Shown: positions 1 to 9,317, counted from the first letter of the stretch. The stretch: 64,000 nucleotides of DNA from Paraburkholderia sp. (GCF_028283785.1 NZ_JAPWKB010000014.1:310001-374000); one strand, 5' to 3'. Notes: generated from the sequence alone by a model not told the origin. A program made the numbers and translations.

Positions 1-1
1 C

Positions 2-1072
2 GCGCGTCAGAAAGCGCTGGGCATCATTCCCGCCGACTTCAATCCGTATCCGGGCGCGACGGAAACGCTCAGTGCCTCGGCGGGGACCGCGAACAACGGC
101 ACGGTCAACGCGAAATACGTCAGCGCCGTGCATAGCGCCGCGCAAGGCTATACGGACTACGGCACGGGTTACGTGAACAAGTCGTGGGCGAGTCTGTCGG
201 CCGACGAGAAAAAGGCGCAGGCGCGCTATATGGAGATCTACGCGGGCATGGTCGAGAATCTCGATCACAACATCGGTTTGCTGATCCAGCATCTGAAGGA
301 CATCGGCGAATACGACAACACCTTCATCATGTTCCAGTCGGATAACGGCGCGGAAGGCTGGCCGATCGATTCCGGCGCCGACCCGACCGCGACCGATACC
401 GCCAACGCCGCCGACCCCGTCTACTCGACACTCGGCACCGACAACGGCCAGCAAAACGCGCGGCGTTTGCAATACGGTTTGCGCTGGGCCGAAGTCAGCG
501 CGACGCCGTTCCGGCTGACCAAGGGTTATTCGGGCGAAGGTGGCGTATCGACACCGCTGATCGTGCATCTGCCGGGGCAGACCGCGCAGAAACCGACCTT
601 GCGCGCGTTCACGCACGTCACCGACAACACCGCGACCTTCCTCGCCGTGGCCGGCATCGCGCCGCCGACGCAAGCCGCGCCCGCGTTGATCAGTTCGCTC
701 ACCGGCGTCGATCAGAACAAGGGCAAGGTGGTGTACGGCAACCGCTATGTGTATCCCATCACCGGTCAGTCGATGCTGCCGTTGCTGAACGATCAGGGCA
801 CCGACGTGCATACCGCGTCGTTCGGCGACGAAGCGTACGGCCGCGGTTATCTGCGCAGCGCGGACGGCAAGTGGAAAGCGCTGTGGACCGAACCGCCGCG
901 CGGGCCGGTGGACGGTCACTGGCAGCTTTACGACATGACGTCGGATCGCGGCGAAACCACCGACGTCGCCACACAGAATCCGTCGATCGTCGATGGACTC
1001 GTGCAGCAGTGGAACGCGTATATGACCGGCGTCGGTGGCGTCGAACCGCTGCGTCCGCGCGGCTATTACTGA
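2..1072 (+). CDS. Sulfatase (arylsulfatase family), C-terminal part
   Basis: The reading frame is open from the first bases of the window, so the 5' part lies outside it, including the C-x-P-x-R motif whose Cys becomes formylglycine. The visible ~356 residues carry the late sulfatase features: an S-D-N-G-A metal-site motif after a mobile-loop region, then T-K-G-Y-S-G-E-G-G and T-P-L-I-V, and a C-terminal block (Y-D-M-T-S-D-R-G-E) typical of alkaline-phosphatase-superfamily sulfatases. It would hydrolyse sulfate esters, probably in the periplasm. The next gene, starting 4 bases after the stop, is a formylglycine-generating enzyme, so the sulfatase is probably matured by its own neighbour. The family call is firm; the substrate cannot be read. 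Confidence 0.88.
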   Translation, partial: ARQKALGIIPADFNPYPGATETLSASAGTANNGTVNAKYVSAVHSAAQGYTDYGTGYVNKSWASLSADEKKAQARYMEIYAGMVENLDHNIGLLIQHLKDIGEYDNTFIMFQSDNGAEGWPIDSGADPTATDTANAADPVYSTLGTDNGQQNARRLQYGLRWAEVSATPFRLTKGYSGEGGVSTPLIVHLPGQTAQKPTLRAFTHVTDNTATFLAVAGIAPPTQAAPALISSLTGVDQNKGKVVYGNRYVYPITGQSMLPLLNDQGTDVHTASFGDEAYGRGYLRSADGKWKALWTEPPRGPVDGHWQLYDMTSDRGETTDVATQNPSIVDGLVQQWNAYMTGVGGVEPLRPRGYY

Positions 1073-1076
1073 GCGG

Positions 1077-2135
1077 ATGGCGGTCGTGAGTCTTACTGTC
1101 AAAACTGTCGCCGGATACGGCGTGGTGTTCGCGGCGGTGTTCGGGATTGCGATGGCGGCGTCGGCGGCGTGGTCCGGCGCGCCACGCGGATTCGACGACG
1201 CGAACGGGTCGCGGCCGCTCGCGCCGCTCGGCTCGGAACACGCGTGCGAGCGCTATTCCGGCTTGCCGGCCGGATGGCGTGACGATCCGAAGGCGGGCAT
1301 GGTGCATCTGCATGGCGGCGCCTTCGTGTTCGGCAGCCGGCGCGGCTACGAAGACGAACGTCCGGCGGGCGACGGCAAAACGACCGTCGGCGGATTCTGG
1401 ATCGATCAGACCGACGTGACGAATGCGCAATTCGCGGCATTCGTTCACGCAACCGGTTACGTCACCGAGGCGGAAAAGCAGCACGGCGCCGCCGTTTTTC
1501 ATACCCCGACGCGCGACGAAATGAACGCCCGCGATCTCGCGTGGTGGACGTGGGTGAAAGACGCGGCGTGGAATCGGCCGGGCGGACCGGGCAGCCGTAT
1601 CGACGGACGGATGAACCAGCCGGTCACGCTCGTGACGCAAACCGACGCGCTCGCGTACGCGCGCTGGCTCGGCCGCGATCTGCCGACCGAAGCCGAATGG
1701 GAATACGCGGGCAAGGGCGGCCGTGACGACGCGGATCTCGATGTCGCGCCGCACGATGCGCACGGCAAGCCGACCGCGAATTACTGGCAGGGCGTGTTTC
1801 CCGTGCTGAATACGGATGAGGACGGTCACGCGGGATTGTCGCCGGTCGGATGCTACGAGGCGAACGGATTCCGGCTGTACGACATGATCGGCAACGCGTG
1901 GGAATGGACCAAAGATCCGTACACCGGCGCGCATCAGTCGCACACCAACGGCGACACGGCGGCCGTCGCACCGGCTTCGCGCCGGCACGACACGCCGATG
2001 GTGATCAAGGGCGGCTCGTTCCTCTGTTCGCGCGACTATTGCGTGCGGTATCGCGCGTCGTCGCGGGAGCAGCAGGAAGCGGATCTGCCCGCGTCGCATA
2101 TCGGTTTCCGGACGATCTCGCGAGACGCAGGATGA
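1077..2135 (+). CDS. Formylglycine-generating enzyme (SUMF1/FGE family)
   Basis: A 352-residue protein that should oxidise the active-site Cys of the upstream sulfatase to formylglycine. The C-terminal block G-G-S-F-L-C-S-R-D-Y-C-V-R-Y-R followed by H-I-G-F-R is the FGE signature; both catalytic cysteines (about residues 317 and 322) are present, so this is an aerobic copper-type FGE rather than a Cys-less relative. Residues 1-30 form a signal peptide or anchor, placing it outside the cytoplasm. The ATG at 1077 is chosen, 4 bases after the sulfatase stop; an in-frame ATG at 1035 would overlap that gene and spoil the signal peptide. The stop overlaps the next start (ATGA). Confidence 0.9.
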   Translation: MAVVSLTVKTVAGYGVVFAAVFGIAMAASAAWSGAPRGFDDANGSRPLAPLGSEHACERYSGLPAGWRDDPKAGMVHLHGGAFVFGSRRGYEDERPAGDGKTTVGGFWIDQTDVTNAQFAAFVHATGYVTEAEKQHGAAVFHTPTRDEMNARDLAWWTWVKDAAWNRPGGPGSRIDGRMNQPVTLVTQTDALAYARWLGRDLPTEAEWEYAGKGGRDDADLDVAPHDAHGKPTANYWQGVFPVLNTDEDGHAGLSPVGCYEANGFRLYDMIGNAWEWTKDPYTGAHQSHTNGDTAAVAPASRRHDTPMVIKGGSFLCSRDYCVRYRASSREQQEADLPASHIGFRTISRDAG

Positions 2136-2941
2136 GGCGGCTTCCGGTGGTGTTGACAGGACTCGCGCTCGGCGGCGCGCTGGCGGTTGCATTGCAGGCC
2201 GGCGTAAGCGCCGCGAGTGCCGTGCCGGTCGTGAAGGTCGGCGTGACGCGCGGCACGCATGCGGAGATTCTGGACGAAGTGCAGCGCGTGGCGGCGACAC
2301 GCGGGATGCGGATCGACGTCGTCAGGTTCGACGACAGCACGCGGATCGACGCCGCGCTGGCCGCGCACCAGATCGACGCGGCGAGTTTCGAGGACGAACC
2401 CGCGTTCGATGCCGCGCGCACGCAGCACGGTTATCCATTGTCGAATGTCGCCACGACGATCACGTTGCCGATGGCGCTGTATTCGCGCAAGCTGACGACG
2501 CTCGCGCAGATCCAGCCGGGCGCGACCGTGGCGATTCCAGCCGATCCCGAAGGCATGGCGCGCGCGTTGATCCTGCTGCAAAACTACACGCTGCTGACGT
2601 TCGACGATCGAGCCGGTTTGCATGCGAAGCTGCGCGACGTGACCAGCAACCGGCTGCATCTGAACTTGCGTGCGTTGCCGCGCGAGCGCCTGTACGCGTC
2701 GTTGAACACCGTGACGTTCGCGGTGATCGATAGCGTGACGGCGGAGCAGGCGGGCCTCTTTCCGGCGCGCGACAGCATCGGTATCGAGGACGCGCGCTCG
2801 CCGTTTGCGAGCGTGCTGACCGTGCGCGACAGCGACCGCGCGCAAGCGTGGGTCGCGCAACTCGTCGCCGCCTATCACTCGGACGATGTCGCGCGCTTTA
2901 TCCTGACGCGCTATCAGGATTCGGTGCGTCGGCCGTGGTGA
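2132..2941 (+). CDS. MetQ/NlpA-family substrate-binding protein
   Basis: A 269-residue exported protein. After a signal peptide of about 30 residues it follows the NlpA/MetQ pattern (V-K-V-G-V-T-R-G-T-H-A-E-I-L, then D-A-A-S-F-E-D-E-P-A-F and A-T-V-A-I-P-A-D-P-E-G), the fold that binds methionine-like ligands for ABC importers. There is no lipobox Cys at the signal-peptide end, unlike standard lipoprotein MetQ, so it is probably soluble in the periplasm. The start overlaps the FGE stop (ATGA) and gives translational coupling. No permease or ATPase gene lies next to it, so the transporter partner is elsewhere or the protein has another role. A sulfur-scavenging link is inferred from the neighbours. 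Confidence 0.75.
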   Translation: MRRLPVVLTGLALGGALAVALQAGVSAASAVPVVKVGVTRGTHAEILDEVQRVAATRGMRIDVVRFDDSTRIDAALAAHQIDAASFEDEPAFDAARTQHGYPLSNVATTITLPMALYSRKLTTLAQIQPGATVAIPADPEGMARALILLQNYTLLTFDDRAGLHAKLRDVTSNRLHLNLRALPRERLYASLNTVTFAVIDSVTAEQAGLFPARDSIGIEDARSPFASVLTVRDSDRAQAWVAQLVAAYHSDDVARFILTRYQDSVRRPW

Positions 2942-3226
2942 ATCGTGACGGTTGCCGGATCGTGCGACGGGGCGGTTGCGTCGCGCGTCAAGCGTATTTC
3001 GATCGACGCCGCGACTCAAATACAACACCTCGTCCGCCGATGCGCGACGCGTCGAAGCCCGCTGAACGGTGTCTGAACCCGCACCGTTGCGAACGTCCGG
3101 CACGATCCGGCGCATCGCGTCAAATCCTTACCAAATTACTGAGCGTTTTACCCAGAATCCCGTGGATGAACCGCACGACCGTTCGCATAGAATCGCCTCC
3201 AGATCGTCACATAAATCGACGCAAAC

Positions 3227-3234
3227 CGGAGGAG
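3227..3234 (+). promoter_or_regulatory. Strong ribosome binding site of ompW
   Basis: C-G-G-A-G-G-A-G lies 5 bases before the ATG at 3240. It decides this start against a longer frame beginning at 3069, which lacks a signal peptide and a Shine-Dalgarno sequence. Confidence 0.7.
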
Positions 3235-3239
3235 ACAAC

Positions 3240-3971
3240 ATGATGAAATTACGAGGGTTCGCCGTGGCCGCAGCCACGCTGTTCAGCGTCGGCGCGCACG
3301 CGCAGAGCGCGGGCGATCTGGTCGCGAACGTGGGCTGGTTTCACGTCGCGCCGCAGGATTCGAGCAAGCCGCTGACCGTCAACGCGCTCGGCTCGACCGT
3401 CACGGCGGCAGGCAGCGGCGCGAGCGTCGAGAGTTCGGACACGTTCGGCCTGACGCTGACGTACTTCATCACCGATCACTTCGCCACCGAAGCCGTGCTA
3501 GGCGTACCGCCCAAGATGCATCTGGACGGCACCGGCACGCTGTCGTCGCTGGGTGAAATCGGCTCGGCTTACGAGTGGAGCCCGACGCTGCTGTTCAAGT
3601 ACTACTTCAACGATCCGCAAAGCCATTTCCGGCCGTACGTCGGCGCGGGTGGTTCCTATGTCTGGTATAGCGGCGTGAAACTGAGTTCGGCGATGTCGAG
3701 CGGCAGCTTCCTGTATTCGAGCACGTACGGCACGGCGCTCGAAGGCACGACGACGGCGAAGCTGAGCAGCTCGTTCGCGCCGGTGATCAACGCCGGTTTC
3801 GCGTGGAATTTCGACAAGCACTGGTCGGCGAACGTGTCGCTGTCGTATATGTGGCTGTCGACGCGCGCCACGCTGACCACGCATTCGGCGGTGGCTGGCA
3901 CGGTGACCAGCAGCACCAAGCTGAAGGTCAATCCGATCGTGTCGTTCGTCTCGGTCGGATACCGGTTCTGA
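3240..3971 (+). CDS. ompW: OmpW-family outer membrane protein
   Basis: A 243-residue outer membrane barrel. The signal peptide ends at A-H-A-Q, the mature protein starts with G-D-L-V-A-N-V-G-W-F-H-V-A-P, and it ends V-S-V-G-Y-R-F with the C-terminal aromatic residue used for barrel assembly. The F-K-Y-Y-F-N motif followed by F-R-P-Y-V-G-A-G is characteristic of OmpW, an eight-stranded barrel thought to pass small hydrophobic compounds. The gene stands alone, with a 298-base non-coding stretch in front of it. Length fits the family. Confidence 0.92.
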   Translation: MMKLRGFAVAAATLFSVGAHAQSAGDLVANVGWFHVAPQDSSKPLTVNALGSTVTAAGSGASVESSDTFGLTLTYFITDHFATEAVLGVPPKMHLDGTGTLSSLGEIGSAYEWSPTLLFKYYFNDPQSHFRPYVGAGGSYVWYSGVKLSSAMSSGSFLYSSTYGTALEGTTTAKLSSSFAPVINAGFAWNFDKHWSANVSLSYMWLSTRATLTTHSAVAGTVTSSTKLKVNPIVSFVSVGYRF

Positions 3972-4040
3972 CGACGTGTCCGTGACGCGGCCGCGCGACT
4001 GCGTCGTGCCGCGTCGCCGGATTGTCGGTCACGCGATGCT

Positions 4041-4526
4041 TCAGCGTGTCAAACCGGCAGGGCACGACAGCACGTGTTGCGGTGCGAGTGTCGTGCCGGG
4101 CTGGCCGTCGGTGGCGGGCGTGCCTTGGGGCGGCGTCACGATCAGCCTGACGCTGTTTTCACCCGCATTCGCCAGCACGTAACGATCGACGCTGCCCTGC
4201 GGCTGCCAGTACGCGCGATACACGCTGCCGTCCTTGAAAACATGCAAGGTGCCGTGAGCGGTTGCGCCGCCCGCGATGAAATCGACCGGTTCGCCGTCAC
4301 GCAGCCTGAACGCGGTTGGCGCGCCTGAACCGGTCGAGGCGCCCGCAGCGCCCGAATTCCCTCCCGACGCCGCATCGCCCGATGCAGCCGACCTCCCCAC
4401 CAGCATTCCGCACGCCGCTTCTCCTGGCGTCGCCCGGACTGGCGTCGGCGCCACTGCCGTGACCGTTGCCGTGGCGGCAATCATCATCGCCGTGAACAGC
4501 GGCGACAGCATCTTCGTTTTTGCCAT
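4041..4526 (-). CDS. Small exported protein of unknown function
   Basis: 161 residues with a clear signal peptide (Met-Ala-Lys-Thr-Lys start, hydrophobic core, cleavage near V-R-A-T). A Gly/Ser/Ala-rich linker around residues 45-70 is followed by a compact domain with G-T-L-H-V-F-K-D-G-S-V-Y-R-A-Y-W and S-V-R-L-I-V. Two cysteines (near residue 39 and in the last ten residues) could pair in the periplasm. A G-A-G-G Shine-Dalgarno lies 7 bases before the ATG at 4526. It is divergent from the next small secreted gene. No family was recognised. Confidence 0.65.
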   Translation of the reverse strand: MAKTKMLSPLFTAMMIAATATVTAVAPTPVRATPGEAACGMLVGRSAASGDAASGGNSGAAGASTGSGAPTAFRLRDGEPVDFIAGGATAHGTLHVFKDGSVYRAYWQPQGSVDRYVLANAGENSVRLIVTPPQGTPATDGQPGTTLAPQHVLSCPAGLTR

Positions 4527-4702
4527 AACGCGCCTCGTTGCAAAGCTGGACGATGGCCAGCCTACGAGAAGCGTGCGCGCACCGCAAGCGGGTCCGCGTC
4601 CGGGATCAGGTCTGAATTTCGCTACTGCAATGCAGGTCGATGCCCGCGGCCGTCAGCACAGCCGGATTCCGGGCCGGCATTCCCTCTACCGGAGCCGAAT
4701 CC

Positions 4703-5149
4703 ATGACCCGCACGCCTTTTATGTTCCGTACCGTCACTGTCGCGCTTGCCGCTGCCATCGCGCTGTTACCCGCCGTCAGCCGCGCCGACGACACGCCCGC
4801 GCCATGTGCCGCGCTCAAGCGGATCGTTGCGGCCGCGCCGCACGGTCTGGGCGCGTTGACGCCCGACGACGGCAAGGGCGTCGCCGAGCCTTATGGCGAC
4901 GACGCGAAGTGCAGCGCGTCGCGAGGCGCGTATCAATGCATGTGGACGCCGCACCAGGAGGCGGGCTCGAACGCGGACGCGTTGCAGGCCGTGGCGGCCG
5001 ATATCGCGTCCTGTCTGCCGGAAGCGACCCACGATCAGAACTCGCCGGGACGGCAGCACTTTTACGTCGGCACGCGCAGTCAGCGCACCGACATCACAGC
5101 AACGCCCGCAGGCGCGCACAAACTGAAGCTGGTCGTGACCGGAAAGTGA
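4703..5149 (+). CDS. Small exported Cys-containing protein of unknown function
   Basis: 148 residues. The signal peptide (M-T-R-T-P-F, cleavage after S-R-A) is followed by about 120 residues with four cysteines (C-A-A-L, K-C-S-A, Q-C-M-W, S-C-L-P), probably two periplasmic disulfides. The start at 4703 has G-G-A-G 8 bases upstream; an in-frame ATG at 4640 lacks one and would destroy the signal peptide. It is convergent with the FUSC gene, whose stop is 16 bases away. No known family was recognised. Confidence 0.65.
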   Translation: MTRTPFMFRTVTVALAAAIALLPAVSRADDTPAPCAALKRIVAAAPHGLGALTPDDGKGVAEPYGDDAKCSASRGAYQCMWTPHQEAGSNADALQAVAADIASCLPEATHDQNSPGRQHFYVGTRSQRTDITATPAGAHKLKLVVTGK

Positions 5150-5164
5150 CGCGCCAGCGCGGGC

Positions 5165-7132
5165 TCAGGCGCTGCGCGTGCGCGCAGCCCAGTTGATGCG
5201 TCCGCGTGCTGCATCGGCGGTGGCGGCGAGGCGGTCGGCGAGCTGTGCGACGGCGCCGTCCAGTTGAGCCCACGATTGGGTCGACGGTTGCGCGATCAGG
5301 TCGGCGGACGCAACGGCGTCGGCCGGGAGCGCGCTCGACACCGGTGAAGCGGTCACAGTGGCCGCAGCGACGTTACGCTCGCCGCGCCCGTTATAGCGCG
5401 ACAGCAGCGCATCCAGCCGCCCGACGATCGACGCGACGTGCGCGGCGCTCACCCGCGTCTGCGTGTCGATGGCGTTTATCTCGTCGATCGCGTCCGTTTC
5501 AGTGCCGCTCCGGTGCGTCAGCGTTCGTGCCCAATGGATGCAGCACAGCAACGACCCGGTGGCGAGTTCCAGCGACGGATTCCACACGAACACGCGCTGT
5601 GTCTGGAGCGGCCGCAGCGCGATCCGCAAATCGTGCCAGCTCCGGTCGAGCGTGCGCGTCGCGGCGCCGGTCGCGCGGCCCGCATCCGACAACGTGACGA
5701 CCTCGCGCAACGCGGCCAGTACGGCGGCCAGCCGCGCGTCGATATGGCGCGTCGCGGCAAGCGGCATCATCAGCATCGCGACCGCGAACGATACGCCGCA
5801 ACCGATCAGCACTTCCTCGATCCGCAACTCGACCAGCGGTCCGATCGCGAAACCGAGTTCGCCGTACACCAGCCCGACCAGCACCGTGATGAAAAACACG
5901 CCCAGCGCATACGCGCTCAGAATGAAATACGCCCAGCCGAACACGCAGACGATCATCGCGATCACCAGCAGCACCGGTGCGTCATGCAGCGTCGACGCAA
6001 GCACCACGCTGACCAGCGCGCCCGCCAGTGTTCCGGCGACGCGCTGCGCGCCGCGATAGATCGTGTCGGCGCGCGACCGGGTGCCGAGAAACACTACGAA
6101 GGTGGTAATCACCGCCCAGAACCAGCGCTCGGGCGACAGCGAATGACCGAGCAGCATCGCCAGCAACGCGGCCGTGGTGGCGCGGGTCGCGGGAAGCCAG
6201 GTCAGCTTCGTGCGCAGACCGGCGAGCCGCTCGCGCAACGGTGCCGGATGCGCGGACGCGCCCGACCCGTGCGACGCGCCGTCGTGGCGCGCTGCCGCCG
6301 CGAGCCGGGCGATCGCATGGCGCACGGCCGCCGCGCCCGCATCCGTCGCCGAAGCGCCCGACGCGTACGCATATTGACCGGCGGTCACTTCGAGTTCGAC
6401 CAGCCGTTCGCGCAGCGCGTCGGCGTGATTCGGCGCGAGCAGCGCAAGCCGTTCCTCGAGCGCGAGCGCGGCTTCGTTCAGGCTCGACAGATTGGCTCGC
6501 ATCGACGCCGACGTCGTGGTCGACAGCGGGCTGACGTGACGGGGCGTTTGCAGCAGGCGTTGCGCGCGCAACGTCACCGTGTGGATCGCAAGACGCATCG
6601 TCGCGGCGGCGCGCATCGGCACGACCAGACGTCCAATCAGCGCAATCGCCGCAGGCGCGGCCAGCGACAGCGCAAGACTTTCGGCCAGCAGCGGGATCGA
6701 CGGATGCAGATACAGACCGAGATAGAACATCACCACGCCGAGCATCGCGCTGCCGAGCGCGCGCGGACCGCACGCCTGGCACACCATGCCGATGAACATC
6801 ACGATCAGGAAACCGGCGTCGCCCGCGAGCGGAATGCGGCCGAGCAGCGTGGCGACTGCGAAATTCGCCATCGCGCACACGTAGAGCAGAAAGAGGGAGG
6901 TGAACCAGTCGGCGCGGCGGGCGTCGCGGATAAACAGCGGCGCGACCATCGCGAACAGCACGCCGGGTGCAGCGACGATCAGCGGCTGATGCGAGCCGAC
7001 GGCCCAGCCGATACTGACGACGCCGGTCAGCAGGCACGCGAGCGCGGCGCGCAACGCAGTGTGTAGCCGGACGAGTCCGGGGTCGGCAACCAGCAGGCGG
7101 CCGGTGACGCGCGAAAACGCGGCAGCAATCAT
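5165..7132 (-). CDS. FUSC-family inner membrane protein (aromatic acid / fusaric acid exporter-like)
   Basis: A 655-residue membrane protein with the FUSC layout: an N-terminal bundle of about six membrane segments (residues ~25-170), a long soluble stretch (~170-310), a second bundle beginning T-W-L-P-A-T-R-A-T (~315-480), and a cytoplasmic C-terminal region. The family includes AaeB and YccS and works with membrane-fusion proteins in efflux of aromatic acids, but no aaeA/aaeX partner is adjacent. The start at 7132 has G-G-A-A upstream and begins the first helix sensibly; an in-frame ATG at 7222 would add 30 residues without membrane character. The substrate is unknown. Confidence 0.82.
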   Translation of the reverse strand: MIAAAFSRVTGRLLVADPGLVRLHTALRAALACLLTGVVSIGWAVGSHQPLIVAAPGVLFAMVAPLFIRDARRADWFTSLFLLYVCAMANFAVATLLGRIPLAGDAGFLIVMFIGMVCQACGPRALGSAMLGVVMFYLGLYLHPSIPLLAESLALSLAAPAAIALIGRLVVPMRAAATMRLAIHTVTLRAQRLLQTPRHVSPLSTTTSASMRANLSSLNEAALALEERLALLAPNHADALRERLVELEVTAGQYAYASGASATDAGAAAVRHAIARLAAAARHDGASHGSGASAHPAPLRERLAGLRTKLTWLPATRATTAALLAMLLGHSLSPERWFWAVITTFVVFLGTRSRADTIYRGAQRVAGTLAGALVSVVLASTLHDAPVLLVIAMIVCVFGWAYFILSAYALGVFFITVLVGLVYGELGFAIGPLVELRIEEVLIGCGVSFAVAMLMMPLAATRHIDARLAAVLAALREVVTLSDAGRATGAATRTLDRSWHDLRIALRPLQTQRVFVWNPSLELATGSLLCCIHWARTLTHRSGTETDAIDEINAIDTQTRVSAAHVASIVGRLDALLSRYNGRGERNVAAATVTASPVSSALPADAVASADLIAQPSTQSWAQLDGAVAQLADRLAATADAARGRINWAARTRSA

Positions 7133-7478
7133 GGTGTTGAGTTCCAGGCGGTGTGTCGCGCGGCTTTTGGCCGGGAGCGGCACGACGGGCGTCGTCCAGA
7201 CGACCCGCATATCCTTCGTCACGCCGCCCGTCGCTGCGAACCGGGATCACCGGCATACAACGTCGAACGGCCACGGGAAAAGCTCACCCGCGCCGTTCCG
7301 GAGCGCGCGAAGGGTGATCGCGCGAAACAGGCGGCTGCGGGTTTTCCCGGATGATACGTGGTCAAAAATGGGCGTGTCTATCTTCAGTGGAACCCGGCGC
7401 CGCGCCGACCCGCATTTGCCGCTGGAATGCGGCGAATTTGCGACAGATTCGCCGCGTCGCGCTCGCGGCGGGACGCGC
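7133..7478. other. Intergenic stretch without a recognised gene
   Basis: 346 bases between two minus-strand genes. They should hold the promoter of the FUSC gene and the 3' end of the oxygenase transcript. No convincing terminator hairpin, reading frame with a ribosome site, or RNA gene was found. Confidence 0.5.
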
Positions 7479-8240
7479 TCATTGCGCGTCGTGAAAAATC
7501 ACGCCGAGCGTGGTCCGATGCCCGGCGCGCACGCGGCTCACGCCATGCCGCAGATTGACGCGATACACGCCGCGCGTGCCTTGCACCGGCCGGTGATGCA
7601 CGGCGAACACCACCGCGTCGCCCTGGCGCAACGGTACGACTTCCGCGCGCGACTGCATCCGCGGACGTTGTTCGGTCAGCACGAAGCCGCCGCCGTCGAA
7701 GTCGCGTTGCGGCTCCGACAGCAGAATCGCCACTTGCAGCGGAAAAACGTGCTCGCCGTATAAATCCTGATGCAGACAGTTGTAATCGCCGGCTGCGTAT
7801 TGAAGCATCAGCGGCGTCGGGCGCGTCTGACCGGCCGCGTGACAGCGGCGGATAAACGCGTCGTGCCGCGCCGGAAAACGGGTGTCGATCGACATCGACT
7901 CGTTCCAGCGATTCGCGACCGGCGCCAGATGCGGATATAGCGCCGTCCGCAATTCGCCGGGCAACGGCGGCAACGGATACGCGAAGTACTGGTATTCGCC
8001 GCGCCCGAAACCGTGGCGCGCCATCACCACGCGGCTGCGAAACAGCGCGTCACGCGGATACAGCGCGGCGCATGCGTCGCATTCGTCGGCGCTCAGCAGC
8101 GCGGGCAGCGTCGCCCATCCGTCGGCGTCGAGTTGCGCGGCGACGCGCGGCCAGTCGATTGCGTCGATGCGTGCGGTCAACGGCGACGGCAAAGCGGCCG
8201 CGTCGGCGGGGACATTCCATTCGTTCAGCGCGTGCGACAT
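7479..8240 (-). CDS. 2OG-Fe(II) oxygenase (Oxygenase-NA / DUF2086-like)
   Basis: 253 residues. The iron-binding facial triad starts with H157-Q-D159 in C-L-H-Q-D-L-Y-G-E-H, and the distal His and 2-oxoglutarate Arg lie in the R-V-N-L-R-H-G-V-S-R-V stretch near the C terminus. The conserved F-P-L-Q-V-A-I-L-L-S-E and L-R-Q-G-D-A-V-V-F-A blocks match the prokaryotic dioxygenase group that has been predicted (from memory, not tested here) to demethylate damaged nucleic acids. The start at 8240 has a textbook A-A-G-G-A-G; a frame extension to 8381 lacks one. It is divergent from the itaconate cluster, so the 222-base gap may hold promoters for both. Confidence 0.8.
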   Translation of the reverse strand: MSHALNEWNVPADAAALPSPLTARIDAIDWPRVAAQLDADGWATLPALLSADECDACAALYPRDALFRSRVVMARHGFGRGEYQYFAYPLPPLPGELRTALYPHLAPVANRWNESMSIDTRFPARHDAFIRRCHAAGQTRPTPLMLQYAAGDYNCLHQDLYGEHVFPLQVAILLSEPQRDFDGGGFVLTEQRPRMQSRAEVVPLRQGDAVVFAVHHRPVQGTRGVYRVNLRHGVSRVRAGHRTTLGVIFHDAQ

Positions 8241-8462
8241 CGCAAGCTCCTTCGCCTTCCGGCGTCGATTCGATGCAGCCAGTCTAGTGACGGCTCGCCG
8301 CGCGCGCACTCCGTCTCTTGCGCTGCAATTCGGGTTTCCGCCGATCCTTCGGCGCAGCGTCTTAAGCAAAACCAAACGCATGCTTTTGGAATGCCAACTT
8401 CGCGAATCCGCGCGGGCGGTTCATAGTAGGTCCCAATCAAAGCAATCAATCGGAGACCTTTC

Positions 8463-9317
8463 ATGACCGGAGTTCCGCCGCGTCTGGACGACTGGCTCAA
8501 CAAGGAAGCCGTGGCCGAGGACGACATCACGGCTTTTCCGCTGACGGCGCTCGCCGCAACGTTCGACCGTGAAGAAGCCGCCGCGACGCGGCATCTCGTG
8601 CCGCCGCTGTGGCACTGGCTGTATTTTTTGCCGGTTTCGCCGCTTGCCGAAACCGGCGAGGACGGCCATCCGGCGCGCGGCGGATTCCTGCCGCCGGTGC
8701 CGTTGCCGCGCCGGATGTGGGCGGGCGGACGGCTGACTTTTCATGCGCCGCTGAAAGTGGGCGAGCGTGCGACGCGCACGTCCACCATCGTCAATATCGA
8801 CGATAAAACCGGCCGCTCGGGCCGCCTCGTGTTCGTCACCGTGCAGCACACCATCGAAGCCGACGGCGAACTGAAGATCGACGAAGAGCACGACATCGTC
8901 TATCGCGACGCGCCGCAACCGGGCGCAACCGACACGTCGAAACCCGCGCGTGCGCCCGACCGCGAAACCTGGTCGCGCCGCATCGACGCCGACGCGGTGA
9001 TGCTGTTCCGCTATTCCGCGCTGACCTTCAACAGTCACCGGATTCACTACGATTTTCCGTACGTGACGCAAGTGGAAGGTTATCCCGGCCTGATCGTTCA
9101 TGGACCGTTGATCGCCACGTTGCTGCTCGACCTCGTGCGTCGCGAGCAACCGGACGCCAGCGTCCAGAGTTTCGCGTTTCGCGCGCAGCGCCCGACCTTC
9201 GCGGGACAGCCGTTCACCGTCTGCGGCACGCCGTCCGCAGACGGCAAGACGATCGAGCTGTGGGCCAAAGATCACGAAGGCTATCTGACGATGCGCGCCA
9301 CCGCCACACTGGCCTGA
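8463..9317 (+). CDS. ich: Itaconyl-CoA (mesaconyl-C4-CoA) hydratase, HTD2/MaoC-like
   Basis: 284 residues of the double-hotdog HTD2/FAS1-like dehydratase type. The N-terminal half has H-L-V-P-P-L-W-H-W-L-Y-F and P-L-P-R-R-M-W-A-G-G; the C-terminal half has the hydratase signature F-N-S-H-R-I-H-Y-D then G-L-I-V-H-G-P-L. It would hydrate itaconyl-CoA to citramalyl-CoA. Together with the CoA transferase and CitE-like lyase downstream, this matches the three-step itaconate route of Pseudomonas aeruginosa (ict-ich-ccl). A mesaconyl-C4-CoA hydratase working on mesaconate is the alternative. G-G-A-G lies 8-9 bases before the ATG. It is first in the cluster. Confidence 0.8.
   Translation: MTGVPPRLDDWLNKEAVAEDDITAFPLTALAATFDREEAAATRHLVPPLWHWLYFLPVSPLAETGEDGHPARGGFLPPVPLPRRMWAGGRLTFHAPLKVGERATRTSTIVNIDDKTGRSGRLVFVTVQHTIEADGELKIDEEHDIVYRDAPQPGATDTSKPARAPDRETWSRRIDADAVMLFRYSALTFNSHRIHYDFPYVTQVEGYPGLIVHGPLIATLLLDLVRREQPDASVQSFAFRAQRPTFAGQPFTVCGTPSADGKTIELWAKDHEGYLTMRATATLA

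Noticed and set aside
759..2300. 513-codon minus-strand frame opposite the sulfatase and FGE genes
   Set aside because: Arg-rich nonsense protein overlapping two well-supported genes; a GC-bias shadow.
2132..2941. Third gene of the sulfatase operon as a phosphonate/phosphate binding protein
   Set aside because: The sequence blocks fit NlpA/MetQ better than PhnD or PstS.
5438..7066. 542-codon plus-strand frame opposite the FUSC gene
   Set aside because: Antisense shadow; no domain, no start signal.
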